A stretch of DNA of 55,065 nt from the NCBI GenBank assembly GCA_934526015.1, contig CAKSZY010000015.1:1-55065 (forward strand), read 5' to 3'. Below the pieces are notes generated by a model that did no database searches, was not told the origin of the DNA, and worked only from the letters and a program-made list of their open reading frames with translations. Each line of letters starts with the position of its first letter. The first letter of the stretch is position 1. The DNA is from an uncultured Dokdonella sp. (GTDB lineage Bacteria; Pseudomonadota; Gammaproteobacteria; Xanthomonadales; Rhodanobacteraceae). This document shows, piece after piece, positions 28,701-35,849 of the stretch. Both the position numbers and the translations under genes were made by a program.

Positions 28701-29021
28701 GCGGAATTCGACGTAGTCGGTCAGGACCAGATTGCCGAGCGATGTGCGATAACGCTGCAGTTGCTCACTGTGTTCGGTTTTGTCGAGGTCGATGCCGACA
28801 TCCTTGGCTTCCACGTAGCCAAGTGGCACAACGCCGCGACTGACGATGAAATCCGGCGCGCCGCACGCGATCTGCTTGGGCTCGTTGGTGGCGCGCACCT
28901 CGGGACCGCCGATGGCTTCGAGCAAGGCCTTCAAGGCCGGACGATGCGTATGTTCGGTGGCGTTGCCGGCCTTGAGTGCCTGCTCGATGGCGGTCACGTA
29001 CGTCTTCAGCGCGTCATTCAT
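25767..29021 (-). CDS. single-chain restriction-modification enzyme (type IIG/ISP-like)
   Basis: A 1084-residue protein joining a nuclease and an N6-adenine methyltransferase. A PD-(D/E)xK nuclease is suggested by PDF near residue 56 and EAK near 70. A helical linker follows, then the methyltransferase with RGVYYTPEPVVGYMVRS, DPATGTGTF near residue 377 and NPPY near 494, and a C-terminal type-ISP-like target recognition region. I see no helicase Walker motif, so it looks more like a type IIG enzyme than the full ISP type. Two palindromic repeats are inserted in frame (about residues 624-645 and 977-995). The ATG at 29021 gives MNDALKTYVTAIEQAL. Confidence 0.85.
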   Translation of the reverse strand: MNDALKTYVTAIEQALKAGNATEHTHRPALKALLEAIGGPEVRATNEPKQIACGAPDFIVSRGVVPLGYVEAKDVGIDLDKTEHSEQLQRYRTSLGNLVLTDYVEFRWYLDGELRLTASLPRPDRNGRIRWNADAASEVAQLLGQFIAADLPLKGTPQDLATRMARLAQLICSLIAQTFKAEGDMGELHGQFEAFRKVLIESLTPEQFADMYAQTLCYGLFAARCNAPARGFTRQKAASALPRTNPFLRKLFHTIAGPDLDERIAWAVDQLAELLARADMAAILDDFGKRTRQEDPVVHFYETFLAAYDPKMREARGVYYTPEPVVGYMVRSIDAILRRDFGMKDGLAHAKKIKLKRRRAQGKGEETFETHRLQILDPATGTGTFLYAVIRKIRERFTGNAGAWPGYVAEHLLPRLIGFELLMAPYAVAHMKLGLELEQSGYDFASDERLGVFLTNTLEEAHEMAGLPLFTQWLAEESRAAASVKRDAPVMVVLGNPPYSGHSVNKGDWIEELMAEYKQSAELKKPAQAKWLSDDYVKFIRFAQWRIEQTGHGVLGFVTNHGYLDNPTFMDMRRSLLRSFDEIYLLDLHGNSKKKEKAPDGGKDENVFDIQQGVAIGLFVRHVPSPGPSSPPAGECQGGGRHARVFHADLYGLRKDKYAALDAGDIQSTAWCEVQPAAPAWLFVPQDAERLAEYEGGWSLRDIFAPNGDPAPGIVTTHDEFAISWTAEEAAEKVERLLATSSEAEARGLFKLCSQDQWQYARAKKELADGAWRDKIVPILYRPFDVRWTVYDRNVAVHRRERAFDHFLGLGNVGIAMMRQVSADQSYSHLLAINCVADNRFQFSSRGVMAASPLWLSPTDDASTDLLDTAPREKRANLSQEFVAALAQAVDETPTPEDTLAWIYAVLYAPSYRARYADFLKRDFPRVPLPPNRGLFDALVAAGRELITLHVMDTTLPRITTFEVAGSNVVDKVRWAEPPPHPSPASGGGNESGGRVYINAQQYFGNVPPAVWETHIGGYRVAEKWLKDRRGRALSYDDLEHYQSVIAALARTLAIQQHVDAAVRAEGGWPLRRAQATAADRAQP
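26045..26100. repeat. REP-like palindrome inside the RM gene (C-terminal)
   Basis: CTCCCCCGCTTGCGGGGGAG followed by GGGTGGGGTGGGGG encodes PPPHPSPASGGGNESGG in the recognition region. The composition is unlike the flanking coding sequence, and the frame is kept. Confidence 0.7.
27098..27160. repeat. REP-like palindrome inside the RM gene (central)
   Basis: CTCCCCCGCTGGCGGGGAAG followed by AGGGTCCGGGTGAGGGG encodes PSPGPSSPPAGECQGGG between RHV and RVFHADLYG. It belongs to the same class as the repeat at 26045 and the GGGGAGAAGG palindromes at the left end of the window. Confidence 0.7.
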
Positions 29022-29217
29022 TCCAGTGCTCGGCCTGCGGTTGCGTCGTCGCTTCAATCCCAAGGCAGGGATGTTGGCGCTTGGTTGGAGACGCCGCACA
29101 CCTGCGCTCGCAACACATCGATTCTAGCCCTCGCCAGTCCCTTTCAGGGTCGATCTTCGGGGCATTCGCCGGCACAGGGCCGAACATCGTTCAAACGGCA
29201 GCGGGAATTGGCGACAT

Positions 29218-29628
29218 TCATGCCGTCCAGTTTTCCAGTCGCAGCCCCCGGATGCGCCCGAACACGCGATCACTGCTGACCAGAGTCAGATCCAGCGCCA
29301 TCGCGTGCGCGGCGATCATCTGATCGAGCAGGCCGACGCCGATTCCGCGCCGTTCCAGATCGGCGCGCAGTGCGCCGTGGCGGTCGGCGACCTCGGCGGT
29401 CCAGTCGAGGGTGTCGACCCAGCGCAGGAACTCCTGTACCACGGGGTTGATGCGCGTGGCCTGCGGATGTCTGGCCACGCCGTAGAGCAGTTCCGTGCGC
29501 GTGACGGCGGAAATGCACAACGCGGCTTGCGGTCGGCGCGCGACTTGTCTGCGAACGTTCGGGTAGGTGTCGCGGATCAGGTAGCTGACGGTATTGGTAT
29601 CGAGCATCCAGCGCGATGCGGTACTCAT
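29218..29628 (-). CDS. vapC: VapC-type PIN ribonuclease toxin
   Basis: A 136-residue PIN-domain toxin, expected to cut RNA. Acidic residues lie in the usual places: MLDTN near residue 8, TRTELLYG, and LLDQMIAAHA then LVSSDRVFGRI. Its ATG overlaps the stop of the upstream antitoxin (ATGA), as in vapBC operons. It is intact by length and motif. It lies in the defence-type island after the restriction-modification gene. Confidence 0.9.
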   Translation of the reverse strand: MSTASRWMLDTNTVSYLIRDTYPNVRRQVARRPQAALCISAVTRTELLYGVARHPQATRINPVVQEFLRWVDTLDWTAEVADRHGALRADLERRGIGVGLLDQMIAAHAMALDLTLVSSDRVFGRIRGLRLENWTA

Positions 29629-29894
29629 GCTTTCTTTTCATCCGTGAACAGGGCATCGAGCGCGCCGCGTGCCTCGGGCAGGGCATCGTTGCGCTCGGCC
29701 ATGAAGTCGCCGGGAATGCCGGCCGCATCGGCAAGGGCGAAGAACTCCTGCCAGTCGCCGGGGCGGCGCGACAGCACGACGTCGCCGGTCTCGGGATCGC
29801 GGCGGACGTACACCTCGTCGGTGTCGAAGCGGAACTCGGCCGGCAGCCGCACGGCCTGGCTGCGGCCGGTCATGAAGATCTTGGCGATACGCAT
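29625..29894 (-). CDS. vapB: VapB-type antitoxin
   Basis: An 89-residue antitoxin with an N-terminal AbrB/SpoVT-like fold: MRIAKIFMTGRSQAVRLPAEF, FDTDEVYVRRD, then an acidic C-terminal tail that would bind VapC. CAGGAGCCCC precedes the ATG. Expression is probably self-repressed through the nested palindrome directly upstream. Confidence 0.9.
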   Translation of the reverse strand: MRIAKIFMTGRSQAVRLPAEFRFDTDEVYVRRDPETGDVVLSRRPGDWQEFFALADAAGIPGDFMAERNDALPEARGALDALFTDEKKA

Positions 29895-29914
29895 GAGGGG
29901 CTCCTGCGTGGGCG

Positions 29915-29951
29915 TGATACCCAAGATAGTATCTATCGCGGTAGGTATCAA
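29915..29951 (-). promoter_or_regulatory. vapBC promoter with nested operator palindromes
   Basis: On the minus strand -35 TTGATA (29946-29951), a 17-base spacer and -10 TATCTT (29923-29928). The same stretch holds two nested inverted repeats: TGATACC...GGTATCA (29915-29921 and 29944-29950) around GATAGTATCTATC (29925-29937). This fits a VapBC autorepressor site covering -35 to +1. Confidence 0.65.
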
Positions 29952-30074
29952 TGCTCGTGCATTGCGTAAAACCAACGATGGAAGGTATTCCCCCTGAAAT
30001 TGGCATCGCTTCGGCTGGATTCCTGCCATTTGCGGCAACAAACTGGCGGCAATTGGCTATTCCACGTGGTTCCC

Positions 30075-30356
30075 ATGATTTCGTTGACTTCCGTGGAAGC
30101 CCAGAACCGGTTTGGCGACCTGCTGGATCGCGCACAGCGTGAACCGGTGCAGGTCACCCGACGTGGTCGCCTCGTGGCCTGGGTGGTGTCGGAGCGTGAC
30201 ATGGAAGAGATTCGCGGATTGCGCGAGCGCCGCGCCGCCGCGTCGCAGTGGTACGCGCGCTATCGCCAACAGTTGCAGGGATTGCCTGCCATATCGAAGT
30301 CGTCCGAACTGAGCGACGACGACGTGAACCGTCTGGTCGACGAGTTGCGCGAGTGA
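30075..30356 (+). CDS. Phd/YefM-type antitoxin
   Basis: A 93-residue antitoxin: MISLTSVEAQNRFGDLLDRA, then EPVQVTRRGRLVAWVVSERD, the classic Phd DNA-binding half, followed by a longer helical, acidic C-terminus (SELSDDDVNRLVDELRE). The ATG at 30075 matches the family start. It overlaps the GTG of the downstream toxin remnant, so it was once part of a normal antitoxin-toxin pair. Confidence 0.88.
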   Translation: MISLTSVEAQNRFGDLLDRAQREPVQVTRRGRLVAWVVSERDMEEIRGLRERRAAASQWYARYRQQLQGLPAISKSSELSDDDVNRLVDELRE

Positions 30357-30640
30357 GTCTTGCGCGACGCATCGTCATCGACACCGGCATTCTCGTCAGC
30401 GCTGCCTTGCGGCCGGAGTCGATTCCGGCATTGGTGCTGGAGAAGGCGCTGCTGCACCATGCATCCAGCGGCAGGACGGCCTCGGGTGGTGGATCGTCGG
30501 GCAGCGTGAAGTCATCGAATCGGCCCTTGGCGACGGCGCGGGCACGCGCGAACAAACCGGCCGCGTTGCGCGGCCTCGGGCGCAACACCAGTGCGCCATC
30601 ACTTTCGGTGATTTCCACTTCATCGGCGTCCAGGCGATAG
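30353..30640 (+). pseudogene. truncated PIN-domain toxin, fused to antisense vapB
   Basis: GTG at 30353 overlaps the Phd stop. The first ~37 codons read RRIVIDTGILVSAALRPES then IPALVLEKALLHHAS, the start of a PIN_3-type toxin. After about 30463 the protein becomes low complexity because it reads the reverse strand of a truncated vapB. The later catalytic acidic residues are missing, so the toxin should be inactive. The junction looks like a deletion that removed about 100 toxin codons. Confidence 0.75.
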
Positions 30641-30702
30641 CGCGCCGGGATGCGCACGGCTTGCGCCTTGCCCAAGGTGAACAATTTCGCAGTGGCGGTC
30701 AT
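30455..30702 (-). pseudogene. truncated VapB-type antitoxin
   Basis: From the ATG at 30702 the minus strand reads MTATAKLFTLGKAQAVRIPA, DADEVEITESDGALVLRPR and DDFTLPDDPPPEAVLPLD, an AbrB-fold VapB antitoxin. Near 30455 the homology ends and the frame runs on through the antisense of the PIN remnant to 30154. No VapC follows. It is either a pseudogene or an orphan antitoxin with an abnormal tail. Confidence 0.7.
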
Positions 30703-30785
30703 GGCGATGCTGTTCCTGCGGCCCGGGTCGGTGCACATTCGCACCCCTGTTGCCATTCTGTCGCGCAGGCTCCTAGAGTAGGCAC

Positions 30786-31343
30786 ATGGTCGAGCCCGCC
30801 CACCAACTCGCCACCTACGACGACCTGGTCGCCCTGCCGCCGAACCTCGTCGGCGAGATCGTGCATGGTGTCTTGCATGCGCATCCGCGGCCCTCGCCAC
30901 CCCATGCGCGGGCAGGTTCCTCGCTGGGGGTCAGTCTGGGCGGTCCCTTCGATCACGGACGCGACGGCCCCGGCGGCTGGTGGATCATCGACGAGCCGGA
31001 ATGTCATCTCGGCGCGCACGTGCTCGTGCCCGATCTCGCCGGCTGGCGGCGCGAGCGCATGCCGGCCTTGCCGGACGCGGCCTGGTTCGGCCTCGCGCCG
31101 GACTGGGTGTGCGAGATCCTCTCGCCGGGTACGGCGCGTTTCGACCGCGTGCAGAAGATGCCGATCTACGCCGAAGCCGGCGTCGAATACCTGTGGCTGG
31201 TCGACCCCGACCTGCGCACGCTCGAGGCGTATCGCTGTGAAGGGACGAACTGGTTGCTGCTTGGCAGCTTCGCCGATCAGGACATGGCGCGCATCGCGCC
31301 GTTCGATGCGATCGAGCTCGAACTCGGACTGTTCTGGGCCTGA
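30786..31343 (+). CDS. Uma2-family (DUF820) putative endonuclease
   Basis: A 185-residue protein of the Uma2 family, which has a PD-(D/E)xK nuclease fold. Conserved parts are YDDLVALPPNLVGEIVHGVL, VLVPDLAGW, CEILSPGTARFDRVQKMPIY and GVEYLWLVDPDLRTLEAY. The family is common in accessory regions and its role is unclear. The ATG at 30786 is used; TAGAGTAGGCAC lies just upstream. TfoX-N follows 35 bases on. Confidence 0.88.
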   Translation: MVEPAHQLATYDDLVALPPNLVGEIVHGVLHAHPRPSPPHARAGSSLGVSLGGPFDHGRDGPGGWWIIDEPECHLGAHVLVPDLAGWRRERMPALPDAAWFGLAPDWVCEILSPGTARFDRVQKMPIYAEAGVEYLWLVDPDLRTLEAYRCEGTNWLLLGSFADQDMARIAPFDAIELELGLFWA

Positions 31344-31378
31344 CGCGCGGCGTCGGGCCCGGTCATGAACCGTCTCCC

Positions 31379-31720
31379 ATGTCCACCGACCGCAGCTTCA
31401 TCGAGTATGTCGTCGATCAGGCCGACCTCGCCGGACGCCTGACAACGCGGCGCATGTTCGGCGAGTACGGCCTCTATGTGGACGGCAGGATCGTCGCCTT
31501 CTGCTTCGACAACCGCTTGTTCCTAAAGCTCGTGCCGGAGACGGCGGCGCTGCTGGCCGAATTGCCGCGACAGGAACTGTTTCCGGGCAGCAAGCCGTAT
31601 GCGCTGGCGGATGAACTCCTCGATGAACCGGAGCGGCTGCGCGAACGGCTGCTCGCGCTCGCGCGACTGTTGCCGGAGCCGAAGCCGAAGCGTCCGCGGG
31701 CGAAGGGACAGCGCGCATAA
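31379..31720 (+). CDS. TfoX N-terminal domain protein
   Basis: A 113-residue protein with only the TfoX N-terminal domain: MSTDRSFIEYVVDQADL, TTRRMFGEYGLYVDGRIVAF and LFLKLVPET. The C-terminal domain of full TfoX (competence regulator Sxy) is absent, and the last ~20 residues are basic and proline-rich. Stand-alone TfoX-N proteins are frequent and of unknown role. Confidence 0.85.
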   Translation: MSTDRSFIEYVVDQADLAGRLTTRRMFGEYGLYVDGRIVAFCFDNRLFLKLVPETAALLAELPRQELFPGSKPYALADELLDEPERLRERLLALARLLPEPKPKRPRAKGQRA

Positions 31721-31804
31721 GCACGCCGCCGGCAAGGCCTCCGCCTTGGCTTGGCGCGGTGAATCGAGGAAGCTAGGACGTGCGGCCAGACGGCCGCTCC
31801 CGGG

Positions 31805-32830
31805 ATGCCTGCCATGAATGCCGTCGTCGCCCGTTCCAGCAGACCGCGTCCGGGCCTGTACCTGATCCTCGGCCTGCTGGCGGCCTATGCCGTCGCCGTG
31901 CTCGCGCTGATGTGGTGGTGGGACAGCGAGCCCGCTCATTTCGACGTTGCGGCTGCGGCGAAGCAGCGCGCCGATGCGCGCAGCCAGCCGGTGGTGGTCG
32001 GTTCGGCGACGACGGCCGCCCTCGTCGGCGCGGCCGGGCACATGCTCGACAAGCGCGGCGGCTACCTCAGCAACGACCGCTTCCCGCCCGGCGTCATGAT
32101 GGACAACCTGCCGAACTGGGAATTCGGCGTGCTGACCGCGACGCGCGACCTCACGCGTGCGCTGCGCAACGAATTCAGCCGTTCGCAGACGCAGTCGGTC
32201 GAGGACAAGGACCTCATGGAGGCCGATCCACTGTTCAGTTCGCCGAACGACCGCTGGCTGCTGCCGAGCTCCGAGAGCCAGTACCGCAAGGCGATCGCGC
32301 GCGTCGACGGCTATGCGCAGCGCCTCGCCGACGACGATCCGGTCGATGCGCAGTTCCATGCGCGTGCCGACAACCTTGCCGATTACCTGCAGGTGGTGTC
32401 GACGCGGCTCGGCTCGCTGTCGCAACGCCTGTCGGCCAGCGTCGGCCAGGTGCGCATCGACACCGATCTCGCCAACGATCCGACCGCGCAGCAGTCCCGC
32501 CCCGGCGAAAGCCCGCGCATGGTGAAGACGCCGTGGCTGAAGATCGACGACAACTTCTACGAGGCGCGCGGCTACACCTGGGCGCTGCGCCAGCATCTCG
32601 AGGCGATCCGCATCGACTTCGCGCCGATCCTCGGCAACAAGAACGCCCTCGTCAGCCTCGACCAGGTCATCCGCGAACTCGAGGAAGCGCAGACCGGCCT
32701 CGGCAGCCCGATCGTGCTGAACGGCACGCCGTTCGGCTTCTTCGCCAACCACTCGCTGGTGCTGGCCAACTACGTGTCGCGTGCCAACGCGGCGGTGATC
32801 GAACTGCGTGAACTGCTGCGCCGCGGCTGA
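31805..32830 (+). CDS. DUF2333 family membrane-anchored protein
   Basis: A 341-residue protein with one membrane segment (about 19-38) and a large periplasmic part. GGYLSNDRFPPGVMMDNLPN, WEFGVLTATRDLTRALRNEF and NFYEARGYTWALRQHL are the pattern of DUF2333, of unknown role. An in-frame second ATG at 31814 is also possible. A small GNAT protein follows 11 bases on and is probably cotranscribed. Confidence 0.8.
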   Translation: MPAMNAVVARSSRPRPGLYLILGLLAAYAVAVLALMWWWDSEPAHFDVAAAAKQRADARSQPVVVGSATTAALVGAAGHMLDKRGGYLSNDRFPPGVMMDNLPNWEFGVLTATRDLTRALRNEFSRSQTQSVEDKDLMEADPLFSSPNDRWLLPSSESQYRKAIARVDGYAQRLADDDPVDAQFHARADNLADYLQVVSTRLGSLSQRLSASVGQVRIDTDLANDPTAQQSRPGESPRMVKTPWLKIDDNFYEARGYTWALRQHLEAIRIDFAPILGNKNALVSLDQVIRELEEAQTGLGSPIVLNGTPFGFFANHSLVLANYVSRANAAVIELRELLRRG

Positions 32831-32841
32831 GGAGCAAGACC

Positions 32842-33117
32842 ATGTCCATCGATGTCCACCACGACAGCGCCGCGCACGTCTTTGTCGCCCTCGTCGACGG
32901 CGAACGCTGCTTTCTCGACTACGGACTGTCCGGCACGGAGATGACGATCCACCACACCGAGGTGCCTTCCGCGGTCGGCGGGCGCGGCATCGCCGGTGAA
33001 CTCATGCGCGCGGCGCTTGCGACCGCCCGCGCCGAAGGTTGGAAGGTGGTGCCGGCGTGCTCGTATGCGCGCGTGTTCATCGACCGTCACGCCGAATACG
33101 CCGACCTGCTTGCCTGA
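32842..33117 (+). CDS. small GNAT-fold protein (YjdJ-like)
   Basis: A 91-residue minimal acetyltransferase-fold protein: HHTEVPSAVGGRGIAGELMR is the acetyl-CoA loop, followed by VVPACSYARVFIDRHAEYADL. This is the COG2388/YjdJ type. The substrate is unknown. AGGAGCAAGACC gives a good ribosome site. Confidence 0.88.
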   Translation: MSIDVHHDSAAHVFVALVDGERCFLDYGLSGTEMTIHHTEVPSAVGGRGIAGELMRAALATARAEGWKVVPACSYARVFIDRHAEYADLLA

Positions 33118-33224
33118 AGGTCGTCCGCGTCAGGCCGTACGTTCGTTTCGGCGCGGTGACCCGCGCGGCGAATCCCGCGCCGGCTGCCGATGCCCTGCCT
33201 GCGGGGCGACCTTGCCGGTAGCGG

Positions 33225-34919
33225 TCAGAAGCTGGAACGGGTCAGGCCGACATCGGCGTGACGCCAGGCTTCGGCGAACGCGTCGCGGGCCTGCTGCGCG
33301 TCGGTGCTGCGCCGTTGCGCGTCGAGGCTCTGCGCGAGTCCGTGCAGCGACCAGCCATTGGCCGGGTTGCGGCGCAGCTCGTCGCGATAGGCGGTTTCGG
33401 CCGCGGCCGCGTCTCCGCTGGCGAGCAGGGCGGCACCGAGCGCGTGGCGGGTCGGCGCATGCCAGCCCGGCGGTTCGTCGTAGGGGATGCGGTCCTCGAT
33501 CGCGACCGCCTCGCGCAGGGCGCTGATCGCGGTGGGGAAATCGTTCTGCGCAAGGGCGATCTCCGCGCTCAGGCTGCGTTCGGCGATGCGCGCGGCATGG
33601 GCGAGCGGATAGCGGTCCCACATCTGCTTGCGTTCCATCTCCGGGTCGGCGGCGAGCGGTGCGAGCGCCTGCAGGTGTTCCCGTGCGGCGTCGAGTCGTT
33701 GCTGGCGCAGCGCGGCCATGCCCTGGGCGTAATGCCAGATGGCACTGACGTAGGCGAGATCCGGCGCCGGGTTCGGCAGCGCGACGATCTCGTCCCAGCG
33801 ACCGAAGCGCACGTGGTCGAACCACGGCGTCATCCAGTAATGCTGCAGGCCCTCGAATCCCGGTTGGCGCATGAGCTCGGGCAGATGGGTGCGTTCGGCG
33901 GTCTGCGCGGCGGCCGCGCGGGCCACGGCGCTGGCGCCTTCCATGCTCGCGGCGAACCAGAGGAAATGGTGGTTGTGCGGCACGTAGCCGAGCGGGTAGA
34001 CGCCGGAGACATTGCTGCGGCAGACCGCCAGATAGGCATCGTCGGCCTCGATCGCGCGCTGGTTGGCGATCACCGCGTCGTGCCAGCGGCCGACCCGTGC
34101 ATAGATGTGCGCGGGCATGTGCACGAGGTGGCCCGAGCCGGGAATCAGCGTGCGCAGGCGGTCGGCGGCGTCGACGCCGCGTTGCGGATCGGCCGAGGCC
34201 TCGACCGCATGCACGTACAGGTGCAGCGCGCCGGCATGATCGGGATTGCGCGCGATCACCGATTCCAGCGTGGCGACGAAGGTGGCGGTGTGGCCCTTGG
34301 GCCGGTAGTCCGCGTCGTAGTAGTCCCACGGCTGCAGGTTCATCAGCGATTCGGCGTACAGGGTCGCCGCATCGGCATCGTCGGGCGATTGCGCGACCAG
34401 CGCGCCCATCGCCGCCGCATAGGCTTCATCGAGCGGGCGCCGGTCCGCGGGCGGGTTCTCGGCGTAGCGTGCCTCGAGCGCGCGGATGAAACCGCGTTCG
34501 CGCCCGCTCGCCTGCGGTGCCAGCGCGCGGGCTTTCTGCAGGCGTTGCCAGGCCTTGCCGTTGCTGGCGGGGTCCATGCCGGCATTCACGTGCGGACCAA
34601 GCACGAGGGCGGCCCCCCACCAGCACATCGCGCAGGCCGGATCGAGTTCGGCGGCCTTGAGGAACGAGCGTTCCGCGGCGTCGTGGTTGAAGCCGAAGGT
34701 CAGCATGAGCCCCTGGTCGAACCAGCGCTGCACGTCGGCATGGGCGCTGGTCACCTCGAAACGGTGGTTGCCGAGGCCTTCGAGCAGGGTCGCGCCGACC
34801 AGTTCCGGCACGACGGCCTGCGTCGTCGAAACCGGTGCCGGGCCGTCGACCCGGCGCGAATACAGGATGCCGGCGAGCACGCCGGCGAGCAGCAGGACGA
34901 TCACCAGCACCGACTTCAT
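33225..34919 (-). CDS. exported/anchored TPR-repeat protein
   Basis: A 564-residue protein with an N-terminal signal anchor (MKSVLVIVLLLAGVLAGILY) and many TPR-like helices. Distinctive segments are DVQRWFDQGLMLTFGFNHDA, CAMCWWGAALVLGPHVNAG, GHLVHMPAHIYARVGRW and YVPHNHHFLWFAASMEG. This conserved family occurs in many proteobacteria without a known function; CxxCWW and the His-rich segment hint at metal or cofactor binding, which is speculation. It lies downstream of ppa, with a hairpin between. Confidence 0.75.
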   Translation of the reverse strand: MKSVLVIVLLLAGVLAGILYSRRVDGPAPVSTTQAVVPELVGATLLEGLGNHRFEVTSAHADVQRWFDQGLMLTFGFNHDAAERSFLKAAELDPACAMCWWGAALVLGPHVNAGMDPASNGKAWQRLQKARALAPQASGRERGFIRALEARYAENPPADRRPLDEAYAAAMGALVAQSPDDADAATLYAESLMNLQPWDYYDADYRPKGHTATFVATLESVIARNPDHAGALHLYVHAVEASADPQRGVDAADRLRTLIPGSGHLVHMPAHIYARVGRWHDAVIANQRAIEADDAYLAVCRSNVSGVYPLGYVPHNHHFLWFAASMEGASAVARAAAAQTAERTHLPELMRQPGFEGLQHYWMTPWFDHVRFGRWDEIVALPNPAPDLAYVSAIWHYAQGMAALRQQRLDAAREHLQALAPLAADPEMERKQMWDRYPLAHAARIAERSLSAEIALAQNDFPTAISALREAVAIEDRIPYDEPPGWHAPTRHALGAALLASGDAAAAETAYRDELRRNPANGWSLHGLAQSLDAQRRSTDAQQARDAFAEAWRHADVGLTRSSF

Positions 34920-34986
34920 GACGTGCCTCCCGGGCAAACACGAGGTGGTGTCATACCGCCATGCGGTCGGGTCCACAAGTGGCAAA

Positions 34987-35008
34987 CCGGCAATTTCGCA
35001 AAGGCCGG
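34987..35008 (-). terminator. hairpin after ppa
   Basis: On the minus strand CCGGC...GCCGG (loop of 12) followed by TTTGCC. The stem is short; it is plausible as a weak terminator between ppa and the TPR gene. Confidence 0.4.
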
Positions 35009-35032
35009 AAAATCCGCCCGTGAGCGCTCAGG

Positions 35033-35572
35033 TCATTGCAGTTCGGCGGTGCGGTAGCGCTCGACGCCGGCGAGGATCTCCTGCTTCGCCTCGGCCGCGC
35101 TCGCCCAGCCGTCGATCTTCACCCACTTGCCCTTCTCGAGGTCCTTGTAGTGCTCGAAGAAATGGCCGATGCGGTCGAGCCAGTGACGCGACACCTGGCT
35201 GATGTCGGTGATGTGGCTGTAGCCTTCGAACACCTTCGGCACCGGCACGGCGACCAGTTTCTCGTCGCTGCCGGCCTCGTCGGTCATGCGCAGCACGCCG
35301 ACCGGCACGCAGCGGATCACCGATCCCGGCACCAGCGGCAGCGGCAGGATCACCAGCACGTCGAGCGGATCGCCGTCGCCGCCGAGGGTCTGCGGCACGT
35401 AGCCGTAGTTGCACGGGTAGCGCATCGGCGTCGACAGCACGCGATCGACGAAGATCGCGCCGCTGGCCTTGTCGACCTCGTACTTGACCGGCTCGGCATC
35501 CTTCGGGATCTCGATGATGACGTTGATCTCGTTGGGGACGTCCTTGCCGGTGGAAACGGAATCGAGGGCCAT
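35033..35572 (-). CDS. ppa: inorganic pyrophosphatase (family I)
   Basis: This 179-residue cytoplasmic enzyme hydrolyses pyrophosphate. Marks are IPKDAEPVKYEVDKASGAIFVDR (split here into known parts), PCNYGYVPQTLGGDGDPLDV with the metal-binding aspartates, and the C-terminal HFFEHYKDLEKGKWVK. The ATG at 35572 gives the family start MALDSVSTGKDVP. The presence of this soluble enzyme, a membrane pyrophosphatase and a PPi-dependent phosphofructokinase within 10 kb is noteworthy. Confidence 0.95.
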   Translation of the reverse strand: MALDSVSTGKDVPNEINVIIEIPKDAEPVKYEVDKASGAIFVDRVLSTPMRYPCNYGYVPQTLGGDGDPLDVLVILPLPLVPGSVIRCVPVGVLRMTDEAGSDEKLVAVPVPKVFEGYSHITDISQVSRHWLDRIGHFFEHYKDLEKGKWVKIDGWASAAEAKQEILAGVERYRTAELQ

Positions 35573-35700
35573 GGCTGCTCCGGGGTGCCCGCCGCGGGCA
35601 TGAAGAATGAGGGGCGCATGATACGGCAGGAATTGCTGCGCCGCAGCAGTCATCGGATGCCGCCGGTCAGAGGCGTGGCGGGGAAGATCGAGAGCGAGAG

Positions 35701-35795
35701 CCTGAAACACGGAGCACACGGAGCACACGGAGAAAAGCATGTCTGGTTTTCCTGCCTTGGCTTTCCCGGTGTGCTCCGTGTGCTCCGTGTTTCAG
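35701..35795. repeat. CACGGAGCACACGGAG inverted repeat, copy 1
   Basis: Arms TGAAACACGGAGCACACGG... (35701-35730) and ...GTGCTCCGTGTTTCAGG (35766-35795) are complementary over about 28 bases with one extra base. Each arm holds a tandem GGAGCACAC repeat. It lies between ppa and the secreted beta-helix gene. A related pair occurs at 40920-41013. Confidence 0.8.
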
Positions 35796-35849
35796 GCATT
35801 TGCTTCGGCTTCTGCTCCGGCTCATGAGCGAGATCGCCGGAAACCCCGC

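Noticed and set aside
35701..35795. Rho-independent terminator between ppa and the beta-helix gene
   Set aside because: The hairpin is long but is followed by no T-run on the relevant strand, and near-identical arms elsewhere show it is a dispersed repeat.
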